Source of the DNA: Rickettsiaceae bacterium
Lineage (GTDB): Bacteria; Pseudomonadota; Alphaproteobacteria; Rickettsiales; Rickettsiaceae
DNA length: 11,922 bases
Assembly: GCA_022702085.1 (NCBI GenBank)
Contig: JAKONF010000051.1
Span: forward strand, 1 to 11,922
Direction: 5' to 3'
This document shows, one piece after another, positions 1 to 6,022 of this stretch; within the stretch, counting starts at the first letter, position 1; every line of letters begins with the position of its first letter. The notes beneath the pieces are model-generated. The model was not told where the DNA came from and did no database searches. It saw only the letters and a program-made list of their open reading frames with translations. The translations under genes were made by a program, and so were the position numbers.

Positions 1-667
1 CTTTGGTAAAGTTCCTATCGATGTTAATGAACTCAATATTGATCTAGCTAGCATCTCGGGGCATAAAATATATGGTCCTAAAGGTATTGGAGCTTTATAT
101 GTGCGTAAAAAACCTAGGGTAAGGCTAGTGCCGCTGATCAATGGTGGAGGGCAGGAACGTGGTATGAGATCAGGTACTTTGCCAACGCCACTGATTGTAG
201 GACTTGGCGAGGCGGCTGCTATCGCAGCAAGTGAAATGGACAGTGAATATGAGCGCATAAAAGATTTAGCTGATTATTTTATAGCTAAAATTAAAGCTGC
301 TGTACCTGAAGTATATTTAAATGGTCATCAGGATAAACGCTATCCTGGTAATATTAATTTAAGCTTTTCTTGTGTGGAAGGAGAATCAATGATTATGGCT
401 GTAAAAGATTTAGCGGTATCTTCAGGATCAGCTTGCACTTCGGCAAGCTTAGAGCCTTCTTACGTACTTAAAAGTTTGGGAGTCAGCGATGAAATGGCCC
501 ATACTTCGATTAGATTTGGTATTGGTAGATTTACTACTCGTGATGAGGTAGAATATGCAGCAGAATTGGTAATAAGTAAAATCGATTACCTACGCGAGCT
601 TAGTCCTTTATGGGAGATGATGCAAGAAGGAATTGATTTAAGTAAAATACAATGGACAGGACATTAA
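1..667 (+). CDS. iscS: Cysteine desulfurase IscS, 5' end outside window
   Basis: This PLP-dependent enzyme removes sulfur from L-cysteine, leaving alanine, and passes the persulfide to IscU for Fe-S cluster assembly; it also feeds tRNA thiolation. The frame is open from position 2, giving 221 visible residues, about the C-terminal 55% of a protein that is usually near 400 residues. The PLP-lysine motif SGHK is present, with Lys codon 65-67, followed by [12 protein letters not shown]. The mobile catalytic-cysteine loop [17 protein letters not shown] carries Cys at 434-436. The protein ends in SKIQWTGH, closely matching the usual IscS C-terminus (family ending roughly SxIEWxxH) that contacts IscU. 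A GTG at 101 lies inside conserved sequence and is not a start. The stop (665-667) shares one base with the ATG of the next gene, so the genes are probably co-transcribed and translationally coupled. Identification is secure; only the N-terminal part is missing. Confidence 0.97.
   Translation, partial: FGKVPIDVNELNIDLASISGHKIYGPKGIGALYVRKKPRVRLVPLINGGGQERGMRSGTLPTPLIVGLGEAAAIAASEMDSEYERIKDLADYFIAKIKAAVPEVYLNGHQDKRYPGNINLSFSCVEGESMIMAVKDLAVSSGSACTSASLEPSYVLKSLGVSDEMAHTSIRFGIGRFTTRDEVEYAAELVISKIDYLRELSPLWEMMQEGIDLSKIQWTGH
658..661 (+). promoter_or_regulatory. Shine-Dalgarno AGGA that fixes the acetyltransferase start
   Basis: AGGA sits inside the last codons of iscS, 5 nt before the ATG at 667-669. 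An in-frame ATG at 652 would lie upstream of this site and has no comparable ribosome binding sequence. The arrangement favours 667 as the start and a TAATG stop/start junction with iscS. Confidence 0.6.
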
Positions 668-1215
668 TGGTAAGTAGTTGTGTGAGAAACAAGCTCAATT
701 TAACACCACAGCTAATATCAGCAACTATTCAGGATTATTCAATTATACAGAATATGAGTCCTTTCTACATATACGATATATCTAGACACTGTGGTTTTAA
801 TTCATTAGATTGGTCTTGTCCAGAAAATGGTTATGAATGTATTGATTATAAAAATTATTTTACGAATGCTAATCATTATCCTTTTTTAGTAAAAGTTGCT
901 CAGCAATTTGCTGGTTTTGTATTAATTGACAAAGTTAGTATTAACAAAAAAATAGATTGGAATATAGGGCAGTTTTTTATTATTGGTAAATTTCAAGGAA
1001 CAGGCGTTGCAGCGCAAATCTTCAAGCAAGTTCTAACAAAGTTTGTTGGTTGGTGGGAAGTAGCTGTTATTCCTGAAAATACTCCAGCTGTAAAATTTTG
1101 GCGTAGGGTAATAAATGAATATACCAACAAAAGCTATTTAGAAGAAACTAAATTATTAGAGGAAAAATATAAACGAATTGTTTTTAGTTTTAATAATTCT
1201 ATAAATTATGAATAA
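667..1215 (+). CDS. GNAT-family N-acetyltransferase inserted between iscS and iscU
   Basis: This 182-residue protein has the GNAT acetyl-CoA fold signature near its middle. A beta strand (GQFFIIGKF) runs into a pyrophosphate-binding loop QGTGVAAQIF (residues about 110-119), followed by an amphipathic helix. It then has EVAVIPENTPAVKFWRRV (about 131-148), the strand plus Asn-containing helix that often closes the cofactor site. The N-terminal part contains MSPFYIYDISRHCGF and resembles, from memory, a small family of predicted acetyltransferases (COG5628-like); this was not verified by search. The substrate is unknown. The start at 667 is preferred over an in-frame ATG at 652 because of the AGGA at 658-661. 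The gene overlaps the iscS stop by one base and ends 14 nt before iscU, so it is embedded in the isc transcription unit. Such a gene is not part of the canonical iscRSUA-hscBA-fdx order. A role in Fe-S metabolism is only inferred from position. Confidence 0.85.
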   Translation: MVSSCVRNKLNLTPQLISATIQDYSIIQNMSPFYIYDISRHCGFNSLDWSCPENGYECIDYKNYFTNANHYPFLVKVAQQFAGFVLIDKVSINKKIDWNIGQFFIIGKFQGTGVAAQIFKQVLTKFVGWWEVAVIPENTPAVKFWRRVINEYTNKSYLEETKLLEEKYKRIVFSFNNSINYE

Positions 1216-1219
1216 AAAT

Positions 1220-1223
1220 AGGA
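1220..1223 (+). promoter_or_regulatory. Shine-Dalgarno for iscU
   Basis: AGGA precedes the iscU ATG (1230) by 6 nt, within the 14-nt gap after the acetyltransferase stop. It supports the chosen iscU start and independent ribosome loading on iscU. Confidence 0.55.
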
Positions 1224-1229
1224 AAATAT

Positions 1230-1607
1230 ATGGCATACAGCGATAAGGTGATAGATCATTACGAAAATCCTCGTAATGTTGGTAAACTCAATGAACAAGA
1301 TAAAAACGTAGGTACCGGCCTGGTTGGAGCCCCAGCTTGCGGCGATGCTATGAGATTGCAAATCAGAGTCAATGATGCCGGAATTATTGAAGAGGTGAAA
1401 TTTAAGACTTTTGGTTGTGCTTCAGCTATTGCTTCGAGTTCTCTTGTCTCAGAAATGGTCAAAGGTAGAACAGTTGATGAAGCCGGTAAAATCACTAATA
1501 AAGAAATTGCTAAAGAACTATCATTACCACCAGTGAAATTACACTGCTCAATGCTTGCTGAAGATGCTATTAAAGCTGCTATTGAAAATTTAAAATCCAA
1601 GCAATAA
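1230..1607 (+). CDS. iscU: Fe-S cluster assembly scaffold IscU
   Basis: IscU accepts persulfide sulfur from IscS and iron to build a [2Fe-2S] cluster, then releases it with the help of the HscA/HscB chaperones. The 125-residue protein is full length for the family. The three ligand cysteines fall at C37 (PACGDAM), C63 (TFGCASAI) and C106 (KLHCSML), the same positions as in E. coli IscU. D39, the residue whose change to alanine stabilises the cluster, is present. The HscA-recognition motif LPPVK lies at residues 99-103. The start MAYSDKVIDHYENPRNVG is the standard IscU N-terminus. The gene lies 14 nt after the acetyltransferase gene and 30 nt before iscA in the same orientation, so co-transcription with iscS is likely. 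Nothing in the sequence suggests loss of function. Confidence 0.98.
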   Translation: MAYSDKVIDHYENPRNVGKLNEQDKNVGTGLVGAPACGDAMRLQIRVNDAGIIEEVKFKTFGCASAIASSSLVSEMVKGRTVDEAGKITNKEIAKELSLPPVKLHCSMLAEDAIKAAIENLKSKQ

Positions 1608-1619
1608 ATATTATAGTAT

Positions 1620-1639
1620 ATAATTTTAGACAAAATTAT
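1620..1639 (+). repeat. AT-only inverted repeat covering the iscA start codon
   Basis: Arms ATAATTTT (1620-1627) and AAAATTAT (1632-1639) are perfectly complementary over 8 bp around the 4-nt loop AGAC. The right arm includes the first two bases of the iscA ATG. No Shine-Dalgarno is visible in front of iscA. In RNA the hairpin would be weak because it has no G-C pair, so a regulatory role is only a possibility. The left arm also overlaps TATAAT (1619-1624), which could pass for a -10 box but has no convincing -35. Confidence 0.4.
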
Positions 1640-1988
1640 GGCGGATTTGAAACCAGAAAAAAAGTTGTTAAGTGTTACTGACAGAGCGGCTCAAGCAGTG
1701 AAACAACTTATTGAAAAACGAGGTAAACCCACTTTAGGCATACGTGTAGGCATCAAATCTGGCGGTTGCTCTGGGTTGTCTTACACAATCGAATATGCAG
1801 ATAGTAAAAATCCTTACGATGAAATAGTTAATGATAAGGACGTAACTATATTAATTGATCCGAAAGCTTTGATGTATTTAATTGGCACCGAGATGAATTA
1901 TATTGAAACTCAATTTAAATCAGGCTTTGAATTTGTCAATCCCAACGAGAAAGGTAAATGCGGTTGCGGTAAATCTTTTAATGTTTAG
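1638..1988 (+). CDS. iscA: A-type Fe-S carrier protein IscA (HesB/YadR/YfhF family)
   Basis: This A-type carrier receives Fe-S clusters from IscU and delivers them to target enzymes, or handles iron. The 116-residue protein has the three conserved cysteines: C44 in KSGGCSGLSY, and C108 and C110 in the C-terminal GKCGCGKSF. IDPKALMYLIGTEMNY (residues 73-88) matches the conserved core of the family. The start MADLKPEKKLLSVTDRAA places the SVTDRAA helix at the usual position. The gene lies 30 nt after iscU without a recognisable ribosome binding site. It is the last plus-strand gene of the isc cluster here: hscB, hscA and fdx do not follow, and the next gene is convergent 28 nt away. IscA, ErpA and other A-type carriers cannot be separated with certainty by motif alone; the iscU context favours IscA. 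Confidence 0.95.
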   Translation: MADLKPEKKLLSVTDRAAQAVKQLIEKRGKPTLGIRVGIKSGGCSGLSYTIEYADSKNPYDEIVNDKDVTILIDPKALMYLIGTEMNYIETQFKSGFEFVNPNEKGKCGCGKSFNV

Positions 1989-2006
1989 ATTAATTTGAAA
2001 CCGTGA

Positions 2007-2034
2007 GGTAATCACATTATATACTATTATTACC
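2007..2034. repeat. Inverted repeat between convergent genes, possible weak terminator
   Basis: GGTAAT (2007-2012) and ATTACC (2029-2034) are complementary around an AT-rich 16-nt loop. A nested alternative pairs GTGA (2003-2006) with TCAC (2012-2015). The dyad lies between the iscA stop and the last codons of the minus-strand 94-residue gene. It has few G-C pairs and no long T tract, so terminator activity is uncertain. Confidence 0.25.
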
Positions 2035-2301
2035 AGACAATTTTAAATGATATTCATCTAAATATTCTTTGATTTCTCGACCAATGTTATAGTAAAAATC
2101 TAACTCATTGCACAGTGAACGATAATCTTCATTAGTTTCGTTAAATATTTGCGAAGAATTTGTATTGTATATAAAAATTTTTATATAATTTTCAAGCTTT
2201 TCGTGATTCTTAGTTACATCATCCGTTTTAAATATTGCTCTGCATTCCTCTCTCTCTTTTCTTCGATCTTCTTGGAATTTCAACCAATCTTCTTTTTTCA
2301 T
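2017..2301 (-). CDS. Small hypothetical protein, 94 residues
   Basis: I do not recognise this protein. It starts MKKEDWLKFQEDRRKEREECRAIF, a highly charged segment likely to form one long helix or short coiled coil (residues about 1-25). A second helical stretch (KNHEKLENYIKIFIYN) follows, then an acidic C-terminal half rich in aromatic residues (NELDFYYNIGREIKEYLDEYHLKL). There is no signal peptide or membrane segment and only two cysteines (C20, C64), with no metal-binding spacing. The start is the only ATG near the N-terminus. An AAGG lies one base before it, too close for a good Shine-Dalgarno. The gene is the third minus-strand gene after lysS and the MazG-like gene, 75 nt after the latter, and may be served by read-through or by the weak promoter proposed upstream. 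Coding status is probable from its clean open frame and placement, but not proven. Confidence 0.55.
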   Translation of the reverse strand: MKKEDWLKFQEDRRKEREECRAIFKTDDVTKNHEKLENYIKIFIYNTNSSQIFNETNEDYRSLCNELDFYYNIGREIKEYLDEYHLKLSGNNSI

Positions 2302-2328
2302 GCCTTTTAAAATTAGTTATTTAAATTC

Positions 2329-2356
2329 AAAATAGCATTTTTAGTTAATATTTCAA
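2329..2356 (-). promoter_or_regulatory. Weak candidate promoter for the 94-residue gene
   Basis: On the minus strand, TTGAAA (2356-2351, 5 of 6 to the -35 consensus) is followed after 16 bp by TATTTT (2334-2329, 4 of 6 to the -10 consensus), about 28 nt before the ATG at 2301. The same stretch contains TTAGTT/AACTAA arms (2341-2346 and 2355-2360), which could instead form a feeble hairpin after the MazG-like gene. In DNA this AT-rich, chance matches are common. Confidence 0.25.
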
Positions 2357-2376
2357 CTAATAATTGTAAATATAAT

Positions 2377-2772
2377 TTATCTCGTGAACTTATAATCGCG
2401 ATCGTCTTTTTCAAGATATTCAATGACCTTTTTATTTTGCATTGAAACTTCAATGAAATTGATGTAATTCTCAGGCGAGAAATAACCATTAATTTCGCGC
2501 TTTCTTAGGCGTTCTTGTTCTATATCATCCAAACTGATATTATAACTTAAAGCCAAAGCATGAATCACTTCAAGAACATCTCCAAGCTCACGTTTTAATT
2601 GATCAGTACCAATAGTTTGTGCGACTTCATTAGCCTCTTCAAGTAATTTACATTTCAATTGATATTTATATTCCTCATCATTCAGTTGCTTGCTATCAAT
2701 AATAAGGCCTTCTATCTGCATACGAGTTGGAAGTTTATGCCTTACCAATTTATTAAACTCATATCTTTTCAT
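2377..2772 (-). CDS. MazG-superfamily nucleotide pyrophosphohydrolase-like protein
   Basis: The predicted role is a cytosolic house-cleaning enzyme that hydrolyses non-canonical or damaged nucleoside triphosphates to monophosphate and pyrophosphate. The 131-residue protein begins [15 protein letters not shown], matching the KLVRDKIP opening of a MazG-superfamily subgroup (COG4997-like). The metal-binding helices are present: LLEEANEV supplies E45, E46 and E49, and [14 protein letters not shown] supplies E62 and D65, the EExxE...ExxD pattern of this all-alpha NTPase superfamily. [11 protein letters not shown] (residues 88-98) corresponds to the family's usual KREERGGF-type tail motif. The ATG (2772-2770) overlaps the lysS stop as ATGA, so translation is probably coupled to the synthetase. 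The substrate cannot be told from sequence. A histidine at position 12 replaces the aspartate more usual in the KLVRDK motif. Confidence 0.82.
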   Translation of the reverse strand: MKRYEFNKLVRHKLPTRMQIEGLIIDSKQLNDEEYKYQLKCKLLEEANEVAQTIGTDQLKRELGDVLEVIHALALSYNISLDDIEQERLRKREINGYFSPENYINFIEVSMQNKKVIEYLEKDDRDYKFTR

Positions 2773-4334
2773 AACTTATTTCTGATTAATCTTTTTGTTT
2801 CTTCTATGCCAAACAATTTAAAAAATGTGCCAAGGCGTGGCCCTTCAGTCTGGCCAAGTAATATTTGGTATAATTCTTTGAAATAATCTCGTAAATTTTC
2901 ATAACCCGCACTCATCCCTATAGCATATAGCTGGTTTTGGATCTCCTCAGCTTCAACTTCTTTCGGCAAATTATCTAGTAATTCTAAAATCAAAGTTAGA
3001 ATTTCCCGTTGATTTTCTGAAGGAGCTAGATAAGCTTTTTTGGCCTTGATGAAATCATTATAGTAATTGACAGCAAATGATGCTAGATGATCCAAAAATG
3101 GTGCAGTTTCTGGAGTAGCAGCAGGTACGTATTTGCTAATGAAACCCCAAAGCACCGATTTGTCTTCTGGATTACAAACACTTGCTAAATTCAGTAGTAA
3201 ACCAAAAGTAATACCAAAAGTCTCTATCTTAGGTACGTTCCCATGATGAATATGGTAAGCAGGATTTGCTAAACGCTTGAGCTCATCTTCTTGATGATAT
3301 TTTTTGTTAAAAGTGATATACTCATCAACATTTTTAGGAATTACATCAAAGTGCAAACGCTTTGCTTTATTTGGGGATTGATACATGTATAATGACATGC
3401 TCTCGAGCGGTGCATAATTGAGCCACTCTTCGACTGTAATGCCGTTGCCAGTAGATTTAGAGATTTTGTTACCTTCTTCACTTAAAAATAATTCATAAAA
3501 GAATTGTACTGGTGGCACGCCGCCAAGAATTCGGCAAATTTCTGAATATATACTACCATTAGGCATATGTTCTTTACCATATATCTCGTAATCAACGCCG
3601 AGAGCCGCCCAACGCATGCCAAAATCTGGTTTCCACTGCAATTTACAATGGCCGCCAGTAACAGGTACCTCAATCAAAGTGTTGTTCTCATCTAGGTAAG
3701 TAACTGACTTTGATGCCAAACTAACTTTTTCAATTTTTACCTGTAATACTTTGCCGGTGTGAGGACAAACTGGCATAAAAGGCGAGTAATTACTCTGACG
3801 TTCTTCACGAAAAGTAGGCAACATTAAAGCCATGATCTCATCATATTTCTCGATGACTCTAATCATCATATGGTCAAACTTACCTGATTTATAACAGTCA
3901 GTTGCGCTCATAAATTCATAATCAAAGCCAAATCTATCTAAGAAAGAACAAAGCTTAGCGTTCATATAATGCCCAAAACTCTCCTTTTCGCCAAATGGAT
4001 CAGGAATAGCAGATAATGGCCTACCAATATTTGCTTTAAGCATATCAGCCTGCGGCAAGTTAGTAGGAACTTTACGTAGACCATCCATATCGTCAGAAAA
4101 ACAAATTAATTTAGTTGGAATATCGGATATTTTTTTGAAAGCCTCACGGACAAAAGTAGTGCGTGCTACCTCACCAAATGTGCCGATATGCGGCAAGCCT
4201 GAAGGACCATAGCCAGTTTCAAACAAAACATAACCTTTGGCGGGAATTTTACCTTCTATATGGGTTAATATTCTCTTGGCTTCTGTAAAAGCCCATGAAT
4301 TTGAGTGCTCTGCTGAATGTAAAATTTTCGACAT
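2769..4334 (-). CDS. lysS: Class I lysyl-tRNA synthetase
   Basis: This enzyme charges tRNA-Lys with lysine in the cytosol, using ATP. It is the class I (archaeal-type, often called LysK) form, unrelated to the class II LysRS of most bacteria and found in archaea and alphaproteobacteria including Rickettsiales. The 521-residue protein carries the class I nucleotide-binding signatures: [10 protein letters not shown], with HIGT at residues 49-52, and KISKS at 290-294 in place of KMSKS. The region between holds conserved sequence such as [13 protein letters not shown] (78-90), [12 protein letters not shown] (185-196) and [15 protein letters not shown] [17 protein letters not shown] (240-256). The C-terminal part from about 310 is the helical anticodon-binding region. 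Start: ATG at 4334 with AAGG 4 nt upstream (4342-4339). It is first in a minus-strand unit followed by the MazG-like gene (4-nt overlap) and the 94-residue gene. It appears intact. Confidence 0.97.
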   Translation of the reverse strand: MSKILHSAEHSNSWAFTEAKRILTHIEGKIPAKGYVLFETGYGPSGLPHIGTFGEVARTTFVREAFKKISDIPTKLICFSDDMDGLRKVPTNLPQADMLKANIGRPLSAIPDPFGEKESFGHYMNAKLCSFLDRFGFDYEFMSATDCYKSGKFDHMMIRVIEKYDEIMALMLPTFREERQSNYSPFMPVCPHTGKVLQVKIEKVSLASKSVTYLDENNTLIEVPVTGGHCKLQWKPDFGMRWAALGVDYEIYGKEHMPNGSIYSEICRILGGVPPVQFFYELFLSEEGNKISKSTGNGITVEEWLNYAPLESMSLYMYQSPNKAKRLHFDVIPKNVDEYITFNKKYHQEDELKRLANPAYHIHHGNVPKIETFGITFGLLLNLASVCNPEDKSVLWGFISKYVPAATPETAPFLDHLASFAVNYYNDFIKAKKAYLAPSENQREILTLILELLDNLPKEVEAEEIQNQLYAIGMSAGYENLRDYFKELYQILLGQTEGPRLGTFFKLFGIEETKRLIRNKL

Positions 4335-4338
4335 ATTA

Positions 4339-4342
4339 CCTT
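4339..4342 (-). promoter_or_regulatory. Shine-Dalgarno for lysS
   Basis: AAGG on the minus strand, 4 nt before the ATG of the lysyl-tRNA synthetase gene. It supports that start codon. Confidence 0.5.
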
Positions 4343-4348
4343 AAAAAT

Positions 4349-4379
4349 TTGAATTATAGCTTGAGTTTTGTGTTATAGT
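4349..4379 (+). promoter_or_regulatory. Candidate promoter for the dsbB-coq7-sixA-addA unit
   Basis: TTGAAT (4349-4354, 4 of 6 to the -35 consensus) and TATAGT (4374-4379, 5 of 6 to the -10 consensus) are separated by 19 bp, slightly longer than ideal. They lie 43 nt before the preferred dsbB ATG at 4423. The elements interleave with the minus-strand promoter proposed for lysS. Confidence 0.35.
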
Positions 4380-4399
4380 TACGCACAATGATTTGTCAG
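4372..4399 (-). promoter_or_regulatory. Candidate promoter for the lysS unit
   Basis: On the minus strand, CTGACA (4399-4394, 5 of 6) and TATAAC (4377-4372, 5 of 6) are separated by 16 bp, about 37 nt before the lysS ATG. A perfect TATAAT also occurs at 4358-4353 but has no convincing -35 at the right distance. The arrangement overlaps the plus-strand promoter candidate, so the two may compete. Confidence 0.4.
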
Positions 4400-4422
4400 T
4401 ATATTACGAAACACAAAGGTAT

Positions 4423-4947
4423 ATGTCAATTTTTACTATATTAAAAAAATTTGAAGAAAAGAATTACAGATTGCTACATATTTTAATCCTCAGCATTTCT
4501 GTATTGGCTTTATGCGTTGCCTATTACGTTGAATATCAAATGGGTTTAAAGCCTTGCCCTTTGTGTATTTATCAGAGATTTCCATATCTATCACTAATTA
4601 AAATATCTTTAACAGGTTTAATTGTAAAAAGTTTAAGCAAATATACGCTGTTTTTTCTCAGTTTAACTCTATCAGCTGCAACGCTGCTAGCTGGCTATCA
4701 TACAGGTATAGAGAGAAAAATATTCAAACCTTCAAGCTTTTGTTCTTCGCTGATAACTCTGCCAGAACATTTATCTATTCAAGCTATTAAGGAGATGCTC
4801 TATAGCCAGCCAGTAGCTAACTGCTCTAGTCCTGCACTTAAAATTTTCCAATTATCAATGACAGAATGGAATATGCTGTTAAATTTAGGCTTACTATTTT
4901 TGGTCATAGCAGTTTGGTTACATGGTAGAAAAAATGCCAAAACCTGA
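4423..4947 (+). CDS. dsbB: Disulfide bond formation protein DsbB
   Basis: This inner-membrane thiol oxidase re-oxidises periplasmic DsbA and passes the electrons to ubiquinone. The preferred start is ATG 4423, with AAAGG at 4415-4419, giving 174 residues; a TTG at 4393 would add ten residues but has no ribosome binding site. Four membrane segments are visible at about 17-38, 56-71, 74-93 and 149-166. The first periplasmic loop carries KPCPLCIYQRFPY, with redox cysteines C45 and C48; R52 corresponds to the quinone-contacting Arg48 of E. coli DsbB. The second loop has C107 and C134, the pair that exchanges with DsbA, followed by the FQLSMTEWN motif before the last membrane segment. The coding end overlaps coq7, and no dsbA is in the window. 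Identification is firm. Confidence 0.94.
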   Translation: MSIFTILKKFEEKNYRLLHILILSISVLALCVAYYVEYQMGLKPCPLCIYQRFPYLSLIKISLTGLIVKSLSKYTLFFLSLTLSAATLLAGYHTGIERKIFKPSSFCSSLITLPEHLSIQAIKEMLYSQPVANCSSPALKIFQLSMTEWNMLLNLGLLFLVIAVWLHGRKNAKT

Positions 4948-5488
4948 TTTTACTAATTTAAACGATAAAATTACTGAATTTGTCAGAGTAGATCAAGCCG
5001 GAGAATTTGGCGCTAAGCGTATTTATCAAGGACAATTGAAAGCTGTGAAAGACAAGCAAGCTCATAAATTAATCTACTCGATGATGAAGCAAGAATTAAT
5101 TCATCTGAATTATTTTAGTAAGCAAATAGAAGAGCGTAGAGTCAGGCCTACAATGTTATTTCCATTATGGAATATTGGCGGATATCTACTTGGCTGGATC
5201 TCAGCTTTTATGGGCGTAAAAATTGCTATGCTAACCACTGAGGCAATAGAAGAAGTAATAGAAAAGCACTATCAAAGCCAGGTAGATTATTTAACCGAGA
5301 AGATCAAGGAAAATGAAGTTGATAATTTAGACCTACTCGCGAATATAAAGCAATTTAGGCAAGACGAGATCGAGCATAAGCATATTGCTATCAGTAGTGG
5401 TAGCCAAGATGCGTTGCTGCCTAAGCTATGGACTGCATTAATTAAAAAGATTTGTCTTGGAGCTATTTATTTAAGTAAGAAAATATGA
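4922..5488 (+). CDS. coq7: Demethoxyubiquinone hydroxylase Coq7 (di-iron monooxygenase)
   Basis: Coq7 hydroxylates 2-polyprenyl-3-methyl-6-methoxy-benzoquinol at C5, a late step in ubiquinone synthesis, as a membrane-associated di-iron protein. The 188-residue sequence contains the carboxylate/histidine ligands in order: E28 in RVDQAGEFGAKRIY, E58 and H61 in QELIHLNYF, E110 or E111 in TEAIEEVIEKHY, and E149 with H152 in RQDEIEHKHIA. A hydrophobic stretch at about 85-105 (GGYLLGWISAFMGVKIAML) is typical of its membrane-embedding surface. The ATG at 4922 overlaps dsbB by 26 nt. A second in-frame ATG at 4934 (MPKPDFTNL), with GGTAG just upstream, is an equally good start and would shorten the overlap to 14 nt. 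The stop overlaps sixA by four bases (ATGA). The length suits the compact alphaproteobacterial/mitochondrial type. Confidence 0.94.
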   Translation: MVEKMPKPDFTNLNDKITEFVRVDQAGEFGAKRIYQGQLKAVKDKQAHKLIYSMMKQELIHLNYFSKQIEERRVRPTMLFPLWNIGGYLLGWISAFMGVKIAMLTTEAIEEVIEKHYQSQVDYLTEKIKENEVDNLDLLANIKQFRQDEIEHKHIAISSGSQDALLPKLWTALIKKICLGAIYLSKKI

Positions 5489-5988
5489 AAAAATTGTTAC
5501 TCATGAGGCATGCAGCAGCCAATGTTCAGCTCGCAAATGAAGATATCAACAGAACTCTGAGTGATATAGGCAGATTAGAAATCCTTGAAGCCAGAAAATT
5601 TATAGCTGATTTAAAAATAGATAAAGTTATAATCTCGCCAAGTGTGCGTACCCAGCAAACTAAAGATTTGCTATTTCAAGATTTTGAAGCAATAAAAGCT
5701 GAAATTAAACAAGAATTATACACCACAAATGTTGAGGGCATGTTGAGCGTTATTCAAGAAAATGATGATATGGAATCTTTATTAGTGATTGGACATAACC
5801 CTGTTATATATCAATTGGCTCTTAAAATGGCTGATAAGAAGCAAGACAGTTATGAAATGCTGATAGATATGAATATGCCAACCTGTTCTATTGTTGAATT
5901 AGATTTCATAAACGCCAATTACTGGCAAGAAATTGGGATAGATTCAGCAAAAATTGTCAAAGTTTTTAGGCCAAGTGCTAGAGATTAA
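5485..5988 (+). CDS. sixA: SixA-type phosphohistidine phosphatase (histidine phosphatase superfamily)
   Basis: This is a cytosolic histidine phosphatase of the phosphoglycerate-mutase-like superfamily. SixA in E. coli removes phosphate from phosphohistidine proteins such as the ArcB HPt domain or the nitrogen-PTS protein NPr; which target exists here is unknown. The 167-residue protein opens with KKLLLMRHAAA, giving the RH motif R8 and phospho-accepting H9. The second active-site arginine R55 lies in SPSVRTQQTKD. The second histidine H104 is in VIGHNPVIYQLA. The proton-donor region is poorly conserved, as usual for short SixA proteins. The ATG overlaps the coq7 stop as ATGA, indicating translational coupling, and 34 nt separate its stop from addA. 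Superfamily membership is secure, while the SixA assignment rests on small size and motif pattern. Confidence 0.85.
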   Translation: MKKLLLMRHAAANVQLANEDINRTLSDIGRLEILEARKFIADLKIDKVIISPSVRTQQTKDLLFQDFEAIKAEIKQELYTTNVEGMLSVIQENDDMESLLVIGHNPVIYQLALKMADKKQDSYEMLIDMNMPTCSIVELDFINANYWQEIGIDSAKIVKVFRPSARD

Positions 5989-6022
5989 CAAATGGGACTA
6001 ATAAATCAAAAAAAATGACAGG

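Noticed and set aside
1259..1633. Minus-strand 124-codon open frame opposite iscU
   Set aside because: It lies entirely opposite iscU and is a shadow of that conserved gene; its translation shows no recognisable domain.
2659..2886. Plus-strand 75-codon open frame across the MazG-like/lysS junction
   Set aside because: It is antisense to two well-supported genes, with a hydrophobic low-complexity translation typical of an AT-rich shadow.
3482..3673. Minus-strand 63-codon frame inside lysS
   Set aside because: It is out of frame within the conserved synthetase core, with no ribosome binding site.
5992..6018. Eight-codon mini-ORF (ATG to TGA) in the sixA-addA gap
   Set aside because: It is too short to support as a gene or leader peptide; it has no repeated regulatory codons and no hairpin beside it.
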